64,000 nucleotides of DNA. Source: Burkholderiaceae bacterium (GTDB lineage Bacteria; Pseudomonadota; Gammaproteobacteria; Burkholderiales; Burkholderiaceae_C). The stretch lies in NCBI GenBank assembly GCA_030123545.1, contig CP126124.1, positions 3,162,001 through 3,226,000 of the forward strand, given 5' to 3'. This document shows, piece by piece, positions 29,894-38,987 of the stretch; within the stretch, counting starts at the first letter, position 1, and every line of letters begins with the position of its first letter. The translations under genes were made by a program, and so were the position numbers. A model generated the notes under the pieces. That model saw nothing but the letters and a program-made list of their open reading frames with translations, ran no database searches and was not told the DNA's origin.

Positions 29894-30517
29894 TCAGGTC
29901 TTCGGCCGCGAGGCCGCAGGCGCGGCACTGGCCGCAGGCGCCGTCTTCTGGGCATCGGTCGGGCGCTTGAGTTCGACCCGCAGCGTGAAATTCGCAACCC
30001 GGCGCTGGTCTCTAGGTGACAGCGCGATCGAGCCGGCGACGATTTCCACCAGTTCGGGACGGTCGAGCCAAGGGCTGTTGTTCGCGAGGTTGCGCAGCAG
30101 GTCGGACACACGTTCGTTCGACTGCGCCACGCCCTTCAGCGTCACCTTTTGATTCTCCTGCTGCATGCTGGTCAAGTACACGCCATCCGGAATCTGCTTG
30201 ACCAGTTCGTTGAGCAGATTCACAGGCATGTTCCGGTCCGCCTGCAGATCCTCGACCGCCTGCTGGCGTGCGCGCAGCGCGGTGATTTCGGTCTGCAGCG
30301 ACGCAATGTCCTTGATCTGCGCGTCCAGCCGCTTGTTCTCCGCCTGCAGAAAGCTGTTGCGGCTCTCCTGATTCGAGATCGCGGCTTGATACCACAGGTA
30401 CACCGCGCCAGACAGCAGGACGCCGATCAGCGCGGCAGCGCCGAGCGACGCATAGAACGCATCGCGGCGCTGTTTGCGCGCTGCCTCGCGGTGCGGCAGC
30501 AGGTTGATCAGGATCAC
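29894..30517 (-). CDS. pilN: Type IV pilus assembly protein PilN
   Basis: 207 aa. Begins MILINLLPHREAARKQRRDAF, in which the short cytoplasmic INLLPHRE segment is the known PilM-binding motif. One membrane helix (~residues 25-45), coiled coil, then the PilN domain (LLNELVKQIPDGVYLTSMQQENQKVTLKGVAQSNERVSDLLRNLANS-like run). The C-terminus is Ala/Pro-rich. Its ATG overlaps the pilM stop by 4 bp. Confidence 0.95.
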   Translation of the reverse strand: MILINLLPHREAARKQRRDAFYASLGAAALIGVLLSGAVYLWYQAAISNQESRNSFLQAENKRLDAQIKDIASLQTEITALRARQQAVEDLQADRNMPVNLLNELVKQIPDGVYLTSMQQENQKVTLKGVAQSNERVSDLLRNLANNSPWLDRPELVEIVAGSIALSPRDQRRVANFTLRVELKRPTDAQKTAPAASAAPAASRPKT

Positions 30518-31584
30518 TGCAGGAACCTCCGCATGGCCAGTCCGCAGGAGGTCAGATACGACGAGGCTTCGCGCAGCATCTTCTTCTCGCGCACGCCGGT
30601 GCCGACTTCCATGCCTTCGAACGGATTGACGATGCTGCAGGCGAACGAGGTGTGCTGCGTGACCGCTTCGGTCAGGCCGGGCAGCGCGGCCGATCCGCCG
30701 GCGAGCAGGATGTAGTCGACCCGGTTGTGCGGCGTGCTGGTGAAAAAGAACTGCAGCGCGCGACCGACCTCCTGCGCCATGTTCTCGACGAAAGGCTGCA
30801 GCACGCCGGCCCGATAGTCCTCAGGCAAGTCGCCGTTGCGCTTCTTGGCCTCTGCCTCCTCGGGGGAGAAGCCGTACTGGCGCACGATCAGCTGTGACAG
30901 CTGCGCGCCGCCGAAAGCCTGGTCACGCTCGTAGAGCAGATCGTCGTTGCGTATCACCTGCATGCTGGTCGTGTAGGCCCCGACCTCGAACAGCGCAACG
31001 ATGGTGTCGAGGCCGCGATTCGGCAGGTTTTCGATCAGCCGACCGGTCGCGAGCCGCGACGCGTACGATTCCACGTCGATGATCACCGGCTTGAGGCCCG
31101 CAGCTTCGGCCAGGCCCTGGCGATCCTGCACCTTCTCCTTGCGCGAAGCGGCGATCAGCACCTCGACGTCCCCGGCCGAGGTCGCGCTGGGGCCCACCAC
31201 GCAGAAATCCAGGCTCACCTCGTCGAGCGAGAATGGGATGTACTGGTTCGCCTCGGACTCGACCTGGATCTCCAGTTCCGCCTCCGACATGCCGCCCGGC
31301 AGGATGATCTTCTTCGTGATCACCGCCGACGGCGGCAGTGCGAGCGCGACGTTCTTCGCGCGGGTCCCGCTTTTCTTCACCAGCCGTCGCACCGCGTCGG
31401 CCACCTCGTCGAACTTCTCAATATTGCCGTCGGCTACCCAGCCATGCTCCAGCGGTTCGATTGCACAGCGTTCCAGCACCAGCGTGCCATCGGCGTCGCG
31501 TCCCAATTCGACCAGCTTGATACTGGAGGAACTGATGTCCAGACCCAGCAAGGGAGCCGGCTGACGGCTGAATAGCGAACCCAT
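30514..31584 (-). CDS. pilM: Type IV pilus assembly protein PilM (actin-like ATPase)
   Basis: 356 aa from ATG 31582-31584 (MGSLFSRQPAPLLGLDISSSSIKLVEL). Actin-like fold with phosphate-1 motif GLDISSSSIK, KKIILPGGMSEAELEIQVESEANQYIPFSLDEVSLDF, and the adenosine-binding LLAGGSAALPGL near the C-terminus. It binds the PilN N-terminus in the cytoplasm. First gene of pilMNOPQ and divergent from mrcA across a 257-bp region; no clear leftward promoter could be picked. Confidence 0.96.
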   Translation of the reverse strand: MGSLFSRQPAPLLGLDISSSSIKLVELGRDADGTLVLERCAIEPLEHGWVADGNIEKFDEVADAVRRLVKKSGTRAKNVALALPPSAVITKKIILPGGMSEAELEIQVESEANQYIPFSLDEVSLDFCVVGPSATSAGDVEVLIAASRKEKVQDRQGLAEAAGLKPVIIDVESYASRLATGRLIENLPNRGLDTIVALFEVGAYTTSMQVIRNDDLLYERDQAFGGAQLSQLIVRQYGFSPEEAEAKKRNGDLPEDYRAGVLQPFVENMAQEVGRALQFFFTSTPHNRVDYILLAGGSAALPGLTEAVTQHTSFACSIVNPFEGMEVGTGVREKKMLREASSYLTSCGLAMRRFLQ

Positions 31585-31800
31585 TGAGAGCAAGACAGTC
31601 CCCGGTAACCGGCTGTAAGACAACCGAGCTTGCGTAAGAATTGCCGGCAATGCTATCAGCAAGACCCAGGGGTCACTAGAACTTCGCGTCGCGTTTTCGC
31701 TCGAATCGTTGTCAAAAGCAGACGCGGCGTGAAATATTGACGCTTTCCACTGCACATGCAGCAAAAACGATAGCGCCGCTCGAAGTCAGAAGGGCGATGC

Positions 31801-31819
31801 CCCGATTTCTATAATCGGG
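31801..31819 (+). promoter_or_regulatory. Candidate promoter -10 region of mrcA within a palindrome
   Basis: TATAAT at 31810-31815 is a perfect -10 hexamer 26 bp upstream of the mrcA start. It sits inside a 7-bp inverted repeat, CCCGATT (31801-31807) and AATCGGG (31813-31819). A matching -35 at normal spacing is not evident. The shared 257-bp pilM/mrcA intergenic region holds no gene. Confidence 0.4.
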
Positions 31820-31841
31820 CTGCGACCTTCACTGGACTCCT

Positions 31842-34259
31842 ATGCCCGCCCGCTCCGACTCCGGCGCATCCGCTCCATCCCCCCGACCATCGAAACAACC
31901 CAACAGCCCCACGACGTGGATGGGCTGGCTTGGGCGCGCGGCGATCTGGGGCGCAGGCGCCGCGGTCGCTGGCGTGCTTTCGCTGCTGATCGTGATCGCG
32001 ATCGCGCTGGCGGTCGCCTATCCGAACCTGCCCGACACGAATGCGCTCACCGATTACCGGCCCAAGCTGCCGCTGCGGGTGTTCACCGCCGACGGCGTGA
32101 AGATAGGCGAGTTCGGCGAAGAGCGCCGCAACATGACGCCGATCCAGGACATCCCGGCGATCATGAAGGATGCGGTCCTGTCGGCCGAGGACGCGCATTT
32201 CTACCAGCATGGCGGCGTCGACTACGCAGGCGTGGTGCGCGCCGCGCTGGCGAATCTGGCGCATTCGAAGAGTCAGGGCGCATCGACCATCACGATGCAG
32301 GTCGCGCGCAACGTCTACTTGTCGACGGAAAAGACCTATACGCGCAAGATTTACGAGATCCTGCTCACGTTCAAGCTCGAGCACGAGTTGACGAAGGACC
32401 AGATTCTGCAGATCTACATGAACCAGATCTACCTGGGCAACCGCGCCTACGGCTTCGCGTCGGCGTGCCAGACCTACTTCGGCAAGCCGCTGAAGGACAT
32501 CACGCTCGCCGAAGCGGCGATGCTGGCCGGGCTGCCGAAGGCACCTTCGGCGTACAACCCGATCGCCAATCCGGCGCGCGCCCGCGCCAGGCAGCACTAC
32601 GTTCTCGACCGCATGGAGGACAACGGCTACATCACCGCGGCCCAGGCCGAAGCGGCAAAGAAGGAAGAATTGAACGTCCAGTCCGGCCCGCAGCAGGACA
32701 AGGTACATGCCGAATATGTCGCCGAAATGGTGCGCCAGGCGATGGTCGCGCATTTCGGGGAAAGCGCCTACACCCGCGGCCTCGATGTCTACACGACGCT
32801 GAGCTCCGTGGACCAGGATGCGGCCTATCACGCGCTGCGCAACGGCATCATGAACTACGAGCGCAGGCAGATCTACCGCGGACCGGAGCAATTCATCGAT
32901 CTTCCAGCAGACGCTGCGGCGGCCGAGGACGCGATCGACGACGCGCTGGTCGACCACCCCGATGAGGACAATCTCGTGGCCGCGGTGGTGCTGCAAGCCA
33001 GTTCGAAGAAGGTCGTCGCGATGGACGGCAACGGCGACACGATCGAGATCACCGGCGACGGTCTGTACCCCGCGCGCGCCGGGCTGGCCGACAAGGCCCC
33101 CGCGAACGTGAAGATCCGGCGCGGCGCGATCATCCGCATCATGCAGAACGCGAAGGGCCACTGGGAAATCACACAGGTGCCGGAGGTCGAGGGCGCGTTC
33201 ATCGCGATGGATCCGGGCACCGGCGGCATCAAGGCATTGGTCGGCGGCTTCGACTTCAACAAATCCAAGTTCAATCACGTGACCCAGGCCTGGCGACAAC
33301 CGGGTTCGAGCTTCAAGCCATTCATCTACTCGGCCGCGCTTGAGAAAGGCTTCACTCCGTCGACCATCATTCAGGACGCCCCTCTGTTCTTCGACGCCAG
33401 CGTTACCGGCGGCCAGCCATGGGAGCCGAAGAACTTCGAGCCCACGTTCGAGGGCCCGGTCACGCTGCGCCGTGCGCTGGCCAAGTCGATCAACACCGTG
33501 GCGATCCGCGTGCTGCAGGCGATCGGGCCGCGCTACGCGCAAGACTGGGCCACGCGCTTCGGCTTCGACGCGGACAAGCAGCCGGCCTACCTTACGCTCG
33601 CGCTGGGCGTCGGTTCGGTCACCCCGCTGCAGATGGCGACCGCGTATTCGGTGTTCGCGAACGGCGGCTATCGGGTGAACCCGACGCTGATCACCAAGGT
33701 CACCGACAGCCGCGGCCTCGACCTGGCGGATGCGTTGCCCCCCTCTCAGGGCCGGACCGAGGCGATCTCGCCGCGCAACGCGTTCATCATGCAGAGCCTG
33801 CTGCAGGAAGTGACCCGCTCCGGCACCGGCGCGGCGGCGCAGCGCATCCTCAAGCGCCCGGACATCTACGGCAAGACCGGCACCACGAACGATGCGCTCG
33901 ACACTTGGTTCGCCGGCTACCAGCCGACGCTGACCGCGGTTGCCTGGATGGGGTTCGATACGCCGCGCAGCCTCGGCAGCCACGCCCAAGGCGCCGAAAC
34001 CGCGCTGCCGATCTGGATCAGCTTCATGCAGACTGCGCTGAAGAACGTTCCGGTCGCGGCGACGCCGGTGCCGGAAGGCGTGATCAACGTCGGCGGCGAG
34101 TGGTATTACGACGAATACGCGAAGGGCGCGGGAGTCAGCAGCGTCGGACTCAACCCGGCATCCGATGCCGCGCAGCCGATGCTCGGCGGTGCCACTGGGG
34201 CCGGGCAGGCGCCGCCGCAGAGCGAGCGCCAGCGCATTCTCGATATGTTCAAGAACTAA
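31842..34259 (+). CDS. mrcA: Penicillin-binding protein 1A (bifunctional PBP)
   Basis: 805 aa from ATG 31842. A Pro/Ser-rich cytoplasmic start precedes one membrane anchor (residues ~36-65). The GT51 glycosyltransferase domain shows EDAHFYQHGGVDYAGVVRAAL near 115 (catalytic Glu) and QGASTITMQVARN near 145. An OB-like insert follows around residues 330-450. The transpeptidase has the SxxK serine in QPGSSFKPF near 488, SxN in AKSINT near 547, and KTG in YGKTGTTND near 677. Polymerises and crosslinks peptidoglycan. It diverges from pilM, as in most beta/gamma-proteobacteria, and is followed after 29 bp by lptM and lysA. Confidence 0.96.
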   Translation: MPARSDSGASAPSPRPSKQPNSPTTWMGWLGRAAIWGAGAAVAGVLSLLIVIAIALAVAYPNLPDTNALTDYRPKLPLRVFTADGVKIGEFGEERRNMTPIQDIPAIMKDAVLSAEDAHFYQHGGVDYAGVVRAALANLAHSKSQGASTITMQVARNVYLSTEKTYTRKIYEILLTFKLEHELTKDQILQIYMNQIYLGNRAYGFASACQTYFGKPLKDITLAEAAMLAGLPKAPSAYNPIANPARARARQHYVLDRMEDNGYITAAQAEAAKKEELNVQSGPQQDKVHAEYVAEMVRQAMVAHFGESAYTRGLDVYTTLSSVDQDAAYHALRNGIMNYERRQIYRGPEQFIDLPADAAAAEDAIDDALVDHPDEDNLVAAVVLQASSKKVVAMDGNGDTIEITGDGLYPARAGLADKAPANVKIRRGAIIRIMQNAKGHWEITQVPEVEGAFIAMDPGTGGIKALVGGFDFNKSKFNHVTQAWRQPGSSFKPFIYSAALEKGFTPSTIIQDAPLFFDASVTGGQPWEPKNFEPTFEGPVTLRRALAKSINTVAIRVLQAIGPRYAQDWATRFGFDADKQPAYLTLALGVGSVTPLQMATAYSVFANGGYRVNPTLITKVTDSRGLDLADALPPSQGRTEAISPRNAFIMQSLLQEVTRSGTGAAAQRILKRPDIYGKTGTTNDALDTWFAGYQPTLTAVAWMGFDTPRSLGSHAQGAETALPIWISFMQTALKNVPVAATPVPEGVINVGGEWYYDEYAKGAGVSSVGLNPASDAAQPMLGGATGAGQAPPQSERQRILDMFKN

Positions 34260-34288
34260 AGCCAAGCAAAGCCCTGGACAAGGCTCTC

Positions 34289-34503
34289 ATGCTGGCTACC
34301 ACCCGCCCTGCAAGACACGCGGTGTGCCTCCGCAGCGCACTCGCGGTGGCGCTCACGGCGGCGACGCTGATGCTGTGCGCCTGCGGCCAGAAGGGTTCGC
34401 TGTATCTGCCGACCGAACCGGCGGCTGCCGGCCGCGCCACGTTGCCGCAGTCGCTGATCCCGGCGTTGCCGAAGCCGGCCGCGTCCGCGCCGTCCGTTGA
34501 GCA

Positions 34504-34507
<4 letters not shown>
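34289..34507 (+). CDS. lptM: LptM-like small lipoprotein
   Basis: 72 aa from ATG 34289. A hydrophobic signal ends in a lipobox LCAC with Cys32, followed at once by GQKGSLYLP, the hallmark of LptM (YifL) lipoproteins that help LptD mature in the outer membrane. The rest is Pro/Ala-rich (PALPKPAASAPSVEQ). Its stop overlaps the lysA start (ATGA at 34504-34507), so the two are coupled. Conserved next to lysA in proteobacteria. Confidence 0.88.
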
Positions 34508-35835
<1,328 letters not shown>

Positions 35836-35895
35836 CCATCACAGCCCGAATCAGCCCAATCCGGCACGCCCAGTCAGCCTGTACGACAGGCCTAC

Positions 35896-35919
35896 GTTGC
35901 TTCTATTTCGATAGCTGTC
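35896..35919. repeat. Short AT-rich repeat at the 3' end of msrQ
   Basis: GTTGCTTCTATTTCGATAGC at 35896-35915 overlaps the msrQ stop region in the 67-bp gap after lysA. It has the same look as the GCT..TAGC AT-rich repeats at 24698, 42665 and 58165. No strong hairpin with a T-run is formed. Confidence 0.4.
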
Positions 35920-36562
35920 TGCGCAGAAGATACCTTCGCTGCGGCCACCTTTTGATCAGAAACTGCGCGACGCGCCAGGCCAGCAGCACGCCGACGATGC
36001 TGGCGTAGACCTGCACTTCGGCGAAGTTGTGCTTGCCCGCGCGCATCCAGTAAAAATGCAGCAGCGCGAGGCCGGCGATCGCATACACCAGCCGATGCAG
36101 CGCCTGCCAGCGTTTCGCGCCCAGCAGCCGGATCGCGCGGTTGAACGAGGTCGCGGCCAGCGGCGTCAGCAGCACGAACGCCGCGAACCCGACCAGGATG
36201 AACGGGCGCTTGGCGATGTCGTGGGTGACGTCGGCCCAGACGAAGTCCTTGTCGAACCACACGTAGCACAGCAGATGCATCACCACATAGAAATAGGTGA
36301 ACAGGCCCAGCATGCGGCGGAATCGTGCCAGCGCGGGCAGGCCGAACATCACGCGCAGCGGCGTCACGGCGAGCGTCAGGCACAGGAAGCGCAGCGTCCA
36401 GTCGCCGGTCGCGTGGCTCAGGTGTTCGGCCGGGTTCGGCCCGAGGCCGTCGGTGGCCGCGCCGTAAAACAGCCAGGCGAACGGCACCAGCGCGCAGGCG
36501 AACACCAGCGGCTTGGCGGCCGGGTGCAGCAGCAGACGCGACGGAAGCGACAGCCGCGCCAT
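35903..36562 (-). CDS. msrQ: Protein-methionine-sulfoxide reductase heme-binding subunit MsrQ
   Basis: 219 aa. Six membrane helices of the YedZ/ferric-reductase-like family, with the haem-binding histidines in FRRMLGLFTYFYVVMHLLCYVW and WQALHRLVYAIAGLALLHFYWM. Passes electrons from the quinone pool to MsrP. Its ATG shares one base with the msrP stop (TGATG at 36560-36564), so it is the second gene of an msrPQ operon. The last residues before the stop derive from an AT-rich stretch. Confidence 0.94.
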   Translation of the reverse strand: MARLSLPSRLLLHPAAKPLVFACALVPFAWLFYGAATDGLGPNPAEHLSHATGDWTLRFLCLTLAVTPLRVMFGLPALARFRRMLGLFTYFYVVMHLLCYVWFDKDFVWADVTHDIAKRPFILVGFAAFVLLTPLAATSFNRAIRLLGAKRWQALHRLVYAIAGLALLHFYWMRAGKHNFAEVQVYASIVGVLLAWRVAQFLIKRWPQRRYLLRRQLSK

Positions 36563-37557
36563 CAGAAATACTTTCGCAGGTCCATGCCGGCGTACAACTG
36601 CCCGACCTCGGCTTCGTAGCCGTTGAACATCAGCGTCTTGCGGCGCTTCGCGAACAGCCCGCCTTCACCGATGCGCCGCTCGGTCGCCTGGCTCCAGCGC
36701 GGATGGTCGACATTCGGATTCACGTTCGAATAGAACCCGTACTCGTTCGGCGCCGCCTTGTTCCACGAATTGATCGGCTGCTGTTCGGTGAAGCGGATCT
36801 TCACCAGACTCTTGCCGCTCTTGAAGCCGTATTTCCACGGCACGACCACGCGCACCGGCGCGCCGTCCTGGTTCGGCAGCACCTCGCCGTACAGGCCGAA
36901 GGTCAGCAGCGTCAGCGGATGCATCGCCTCGTCCATGCGCAGCCCCTCGACATAGGGCCAGTCGAGCACGCGCGAACGGATGAACGGCATGGTCTTCGGG
37001 TCGTCCAGCGTCACGTATTCGACGTACTTCGCGCTGCCGAGCGGGCGCACCGCCTTGATCAGCGTGGACAGCGAATAGCCGACCCAGGGGATCACCATCG
37101 ACCAGGCCTCGACGCAGCGCAGCCGGTACACGCGGTCTTCCATCGGCGCCAGGCGCATCAGGTCTTCCAGCGTATAGGTCGCGGGTTTCTCGACCAGGCC
37201 CTCGACCCGGACCGACCAGGGCTGGGTCTTCAGCGTATGCGCGAACTCGGCCGGGTCGGACTTGCCGGTGCCGAACTCGTAGTAGTTGTTGTAGTGGGTG
37301 ATGTCTTCATAGCTGGTGATCTTCTCGACCGTGGTCGCGCCCGGCACCGACGACGGCTGGCCGGCGAGCGGCGCGAGCTTGCCCGGGCGCGCCCACTGCG
37401 CGCGCGCGTCGCGCAGCGCCCAGGCGGCGAGCGCGGTGCCGGCCACGCCGGTGGCCGCCATCTTGATCAGGTCGCGGCGGCTGCGGTAGGCCGCCAGCGG
37501 CGTGATCTCGCTGGGCAGTGGTGGGTTCTTGCTCTCAGAGCGTGATCCGATCGACAT
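36562..37557 (-). CDS. msrP: Protein-methionine-sulfoxide reductase catalytic subunit MsrP
   Basis: 331 aa. A twin-arginine signal (YRSRRDLIKMAATGVAGTALAAWALRDARA, S-R-R-D-L-I-K) sends the folded molybdoenzyme to the periplasm. The molybdopterin-binding oxidoreductase domain contains YRLRCVEAWSMVIPWVGY, where Cys near residue 147 ligates Mo. QDGAPVRVVVPWKYGFKSGKSL and the family end GYEAEVGQLYAGMDLRKYF are also clear. Repairs oxidised methionine in periplasmic proteins. Upstream of msrQ in one operon. Confidence 0.96.
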   Translation of the reverse strand: MSIGSRSESKNPPLPSEITPLAAYRSRRDLIKMAATGVAGTALAAWALRDARAQWARPGKLAPLAGQPSSVPGATTVEKITSYEDITHYNNYYEFGTGKSDPAEFAHTLKTQPWSVRVEGLVEKPATYTLEDLMRLAPMEDRVYRLRCVEAWSMVIPWVGYSLSTLIKAVRPLGSAKYVEYVTLDDPKTMPFIRSRVLDWPYVEGLRMDEAMHPLTLLTFGLYGEVLPNQDGAPVRVVVPWKYGFKSGKSLVKIRFTEQQPINSWNKAAPNEYGFYSNVNPNVDHPRWSQATERRIGEGGLFAKRRKTLMFNGYEAEVGQLYAGMDLRKYF

Positions 37558-37631
37558 GTTGCCGCCCTTCCATGCACGTTGGTCGTCGGACAGCCAGGGT
37601 TCTTACAAAGTTCCCCCAAAACGCGAACCGG

Positions 37632-38978
37632 CTAGAGAGTGCCGTAGCTGTGCAGGCCGCTCAGGAACATGTTGACCCCGAGGAACGCGAACGTCGTCAC
37701 AGCCAGGCCCGACAGCGCCCACCAGGCGGCGACCGTGCCGCGCAGGCCCTTCATCAGGCGCATGTGCAGCCAGGCCGCGTAGTTGAGCCAGACGATCAGT
37801 GCCCAGGTTTCCTTCGGGTCCCAGCTCCAGTAGCCGCCCCAGGCGTCGGCCGCCCACAGCGCGCCCAGGATGGTCGCGACGGTGAAGAACGCAAAGCCGA
37901 TCGCGATCGACTTGTACATCACGTCGTCCAGCACCTCGGCGCTCGGCAGCCGTTCGGCGATGCGCTTGCGGCCGAACAGGATGCCGGCGGCGATCAGCGC
38001 CGCGACCAGCGCGTAGCCGACCCAGTAACTGCCGCCGGCCTCGCCGACGCCGCGCTCGCGGAACGCGACCGGCAGGAAGCACAGCGCCATGCCGAGCAGC
38101 CAGATCGGAGTCAGCCGCCACCAGCGGGTCTCGCTGGCTTGCCGCTTGATCAGGTACGCGAACGCAACCATCGCCGACAGCGAGAACGAGCCGTAGCCGA
38201 TGAAGTTCGCCGGCACATGCAGCTTCATCCACCAGCTCTTGAGCGCCGGCACCAGCGGCTGGATCTCCTGCGCGCCGCGCACCACCGTGTACCACAGCAG
38301 AAAGCCGACCGCCGCGCTGACCACCAGCATCACGAACGCGCCCATCGCGCGCGTCTTGTACTGCGCCTCGTAATACAAATAGAAGGTGGTGGTGAGCCAT
38401 GAGAACAGCACGAACACCTCGTACAGGTTGCTGATCGGGATATGGCCGACGTCGGGGCCGATCAGGTAGCTTTCGTACCAGCGCACCAGGGTGCCGGTGA
38501 GCGCCAGCGTGACCGCGACCCAGGCGATGCGCGAGCCGATCAGTTCCATCGCCCCGCTACGGCTCCGGCCGAACATGCCGAGCCAGTAAAACGCGGTGCT
38601 CATGAACATCAGCAGGCTCATCCACAGGATCGCCGACTGGCTGGACAGGAAATACTTAAGCCAGAACACTTGGTCGGCCCGCGCCAGGCTGCCCTGCCCG
38701 TCCACCTGATACGACCAGATCCCCAGCAGCGCCAAGGCCGCGGCGGCCATCATCAGCAGCCGCAGCGGCCGCCAGAACCAGCCAAGCCAGATCGCCGCCG
38801 GCATCGCGGCGAACAGGATGCCGCGCTCGTAGACGTCCATGTAGGTGCCGTAGCGCGAAAACGCGATCGCGCCGCCGGCGAGCACCAGCGCGGCAAACAG
38901 CCAGTCGAGCCAGTTGCGCCGCGACAGGAAACCCTCGTTCAGGGCCAGTGTCTCGATCCGGGTGGTGGCGGTATTCAT
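37632..38978 (-). CDS. ccsB: Cytochrome c maturation protein CcsB (ResC/CcsA-type haem exporter subunit)
   Basis: 448 aa. Multi-spanning membrane protein with the haem-handling WWD motif (WAADAWGGYWSWDPKETWALIVWL near residues 376-397), flanked by conserved His in WMKLHVPANFIGYGSF and LNYAAWLHMRL. With ResB it forms the system II haem exporter/cytochrome c synthetase. Naming varies (CcsA, CcsB or ResC); the call is to the WWD-domain subunit. Follows resB by 9 bp. The strong hydrophobicity and N-terminal ~110 residues with extra helices fit the proteobacterial form. Confidence 0.94.
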   Translation of the reverse strand: MNTATTRIETLALNEGFLSRRNWLDWLFAALVLAGGAIAFSRYGTYMDVYERGILFAAMPAAIWLGWFWRPLRLLMMAAAALALLGIWSYQVDGQGSLARADQVFWLKYFLSSQSAILWMSLLMFMSTAFYWLGMFGRSRSGAMELIGSRIAWVAVTLALTGTLVRWYESYLIGPDVGHIPISNLYEVFVLFSWLTTTFYLYYEAQYKTRAMGAFVMLVVSAAVGFLLWYTVVRGAQEIQPLVPALKSWWMKLHVPANFIGYGSFSLSAMVAFAYLIKRQASETRWWRLTPIWLLGMALCFLPVAFRERGVGEAGGSYWVGYALVAALIAAGILFGRKRIAERLPSAEVLDDVMYKSIAIGFAFFTVATILGALWAADAWGGYWSWDPKETWALIVWLNYAAWLHMRLMKGLRGTVAAWWALSGLAVTTFAFLGVNMFLSGLHSYGTL

Positions 38979-38987
38979 CAGGTGTCC

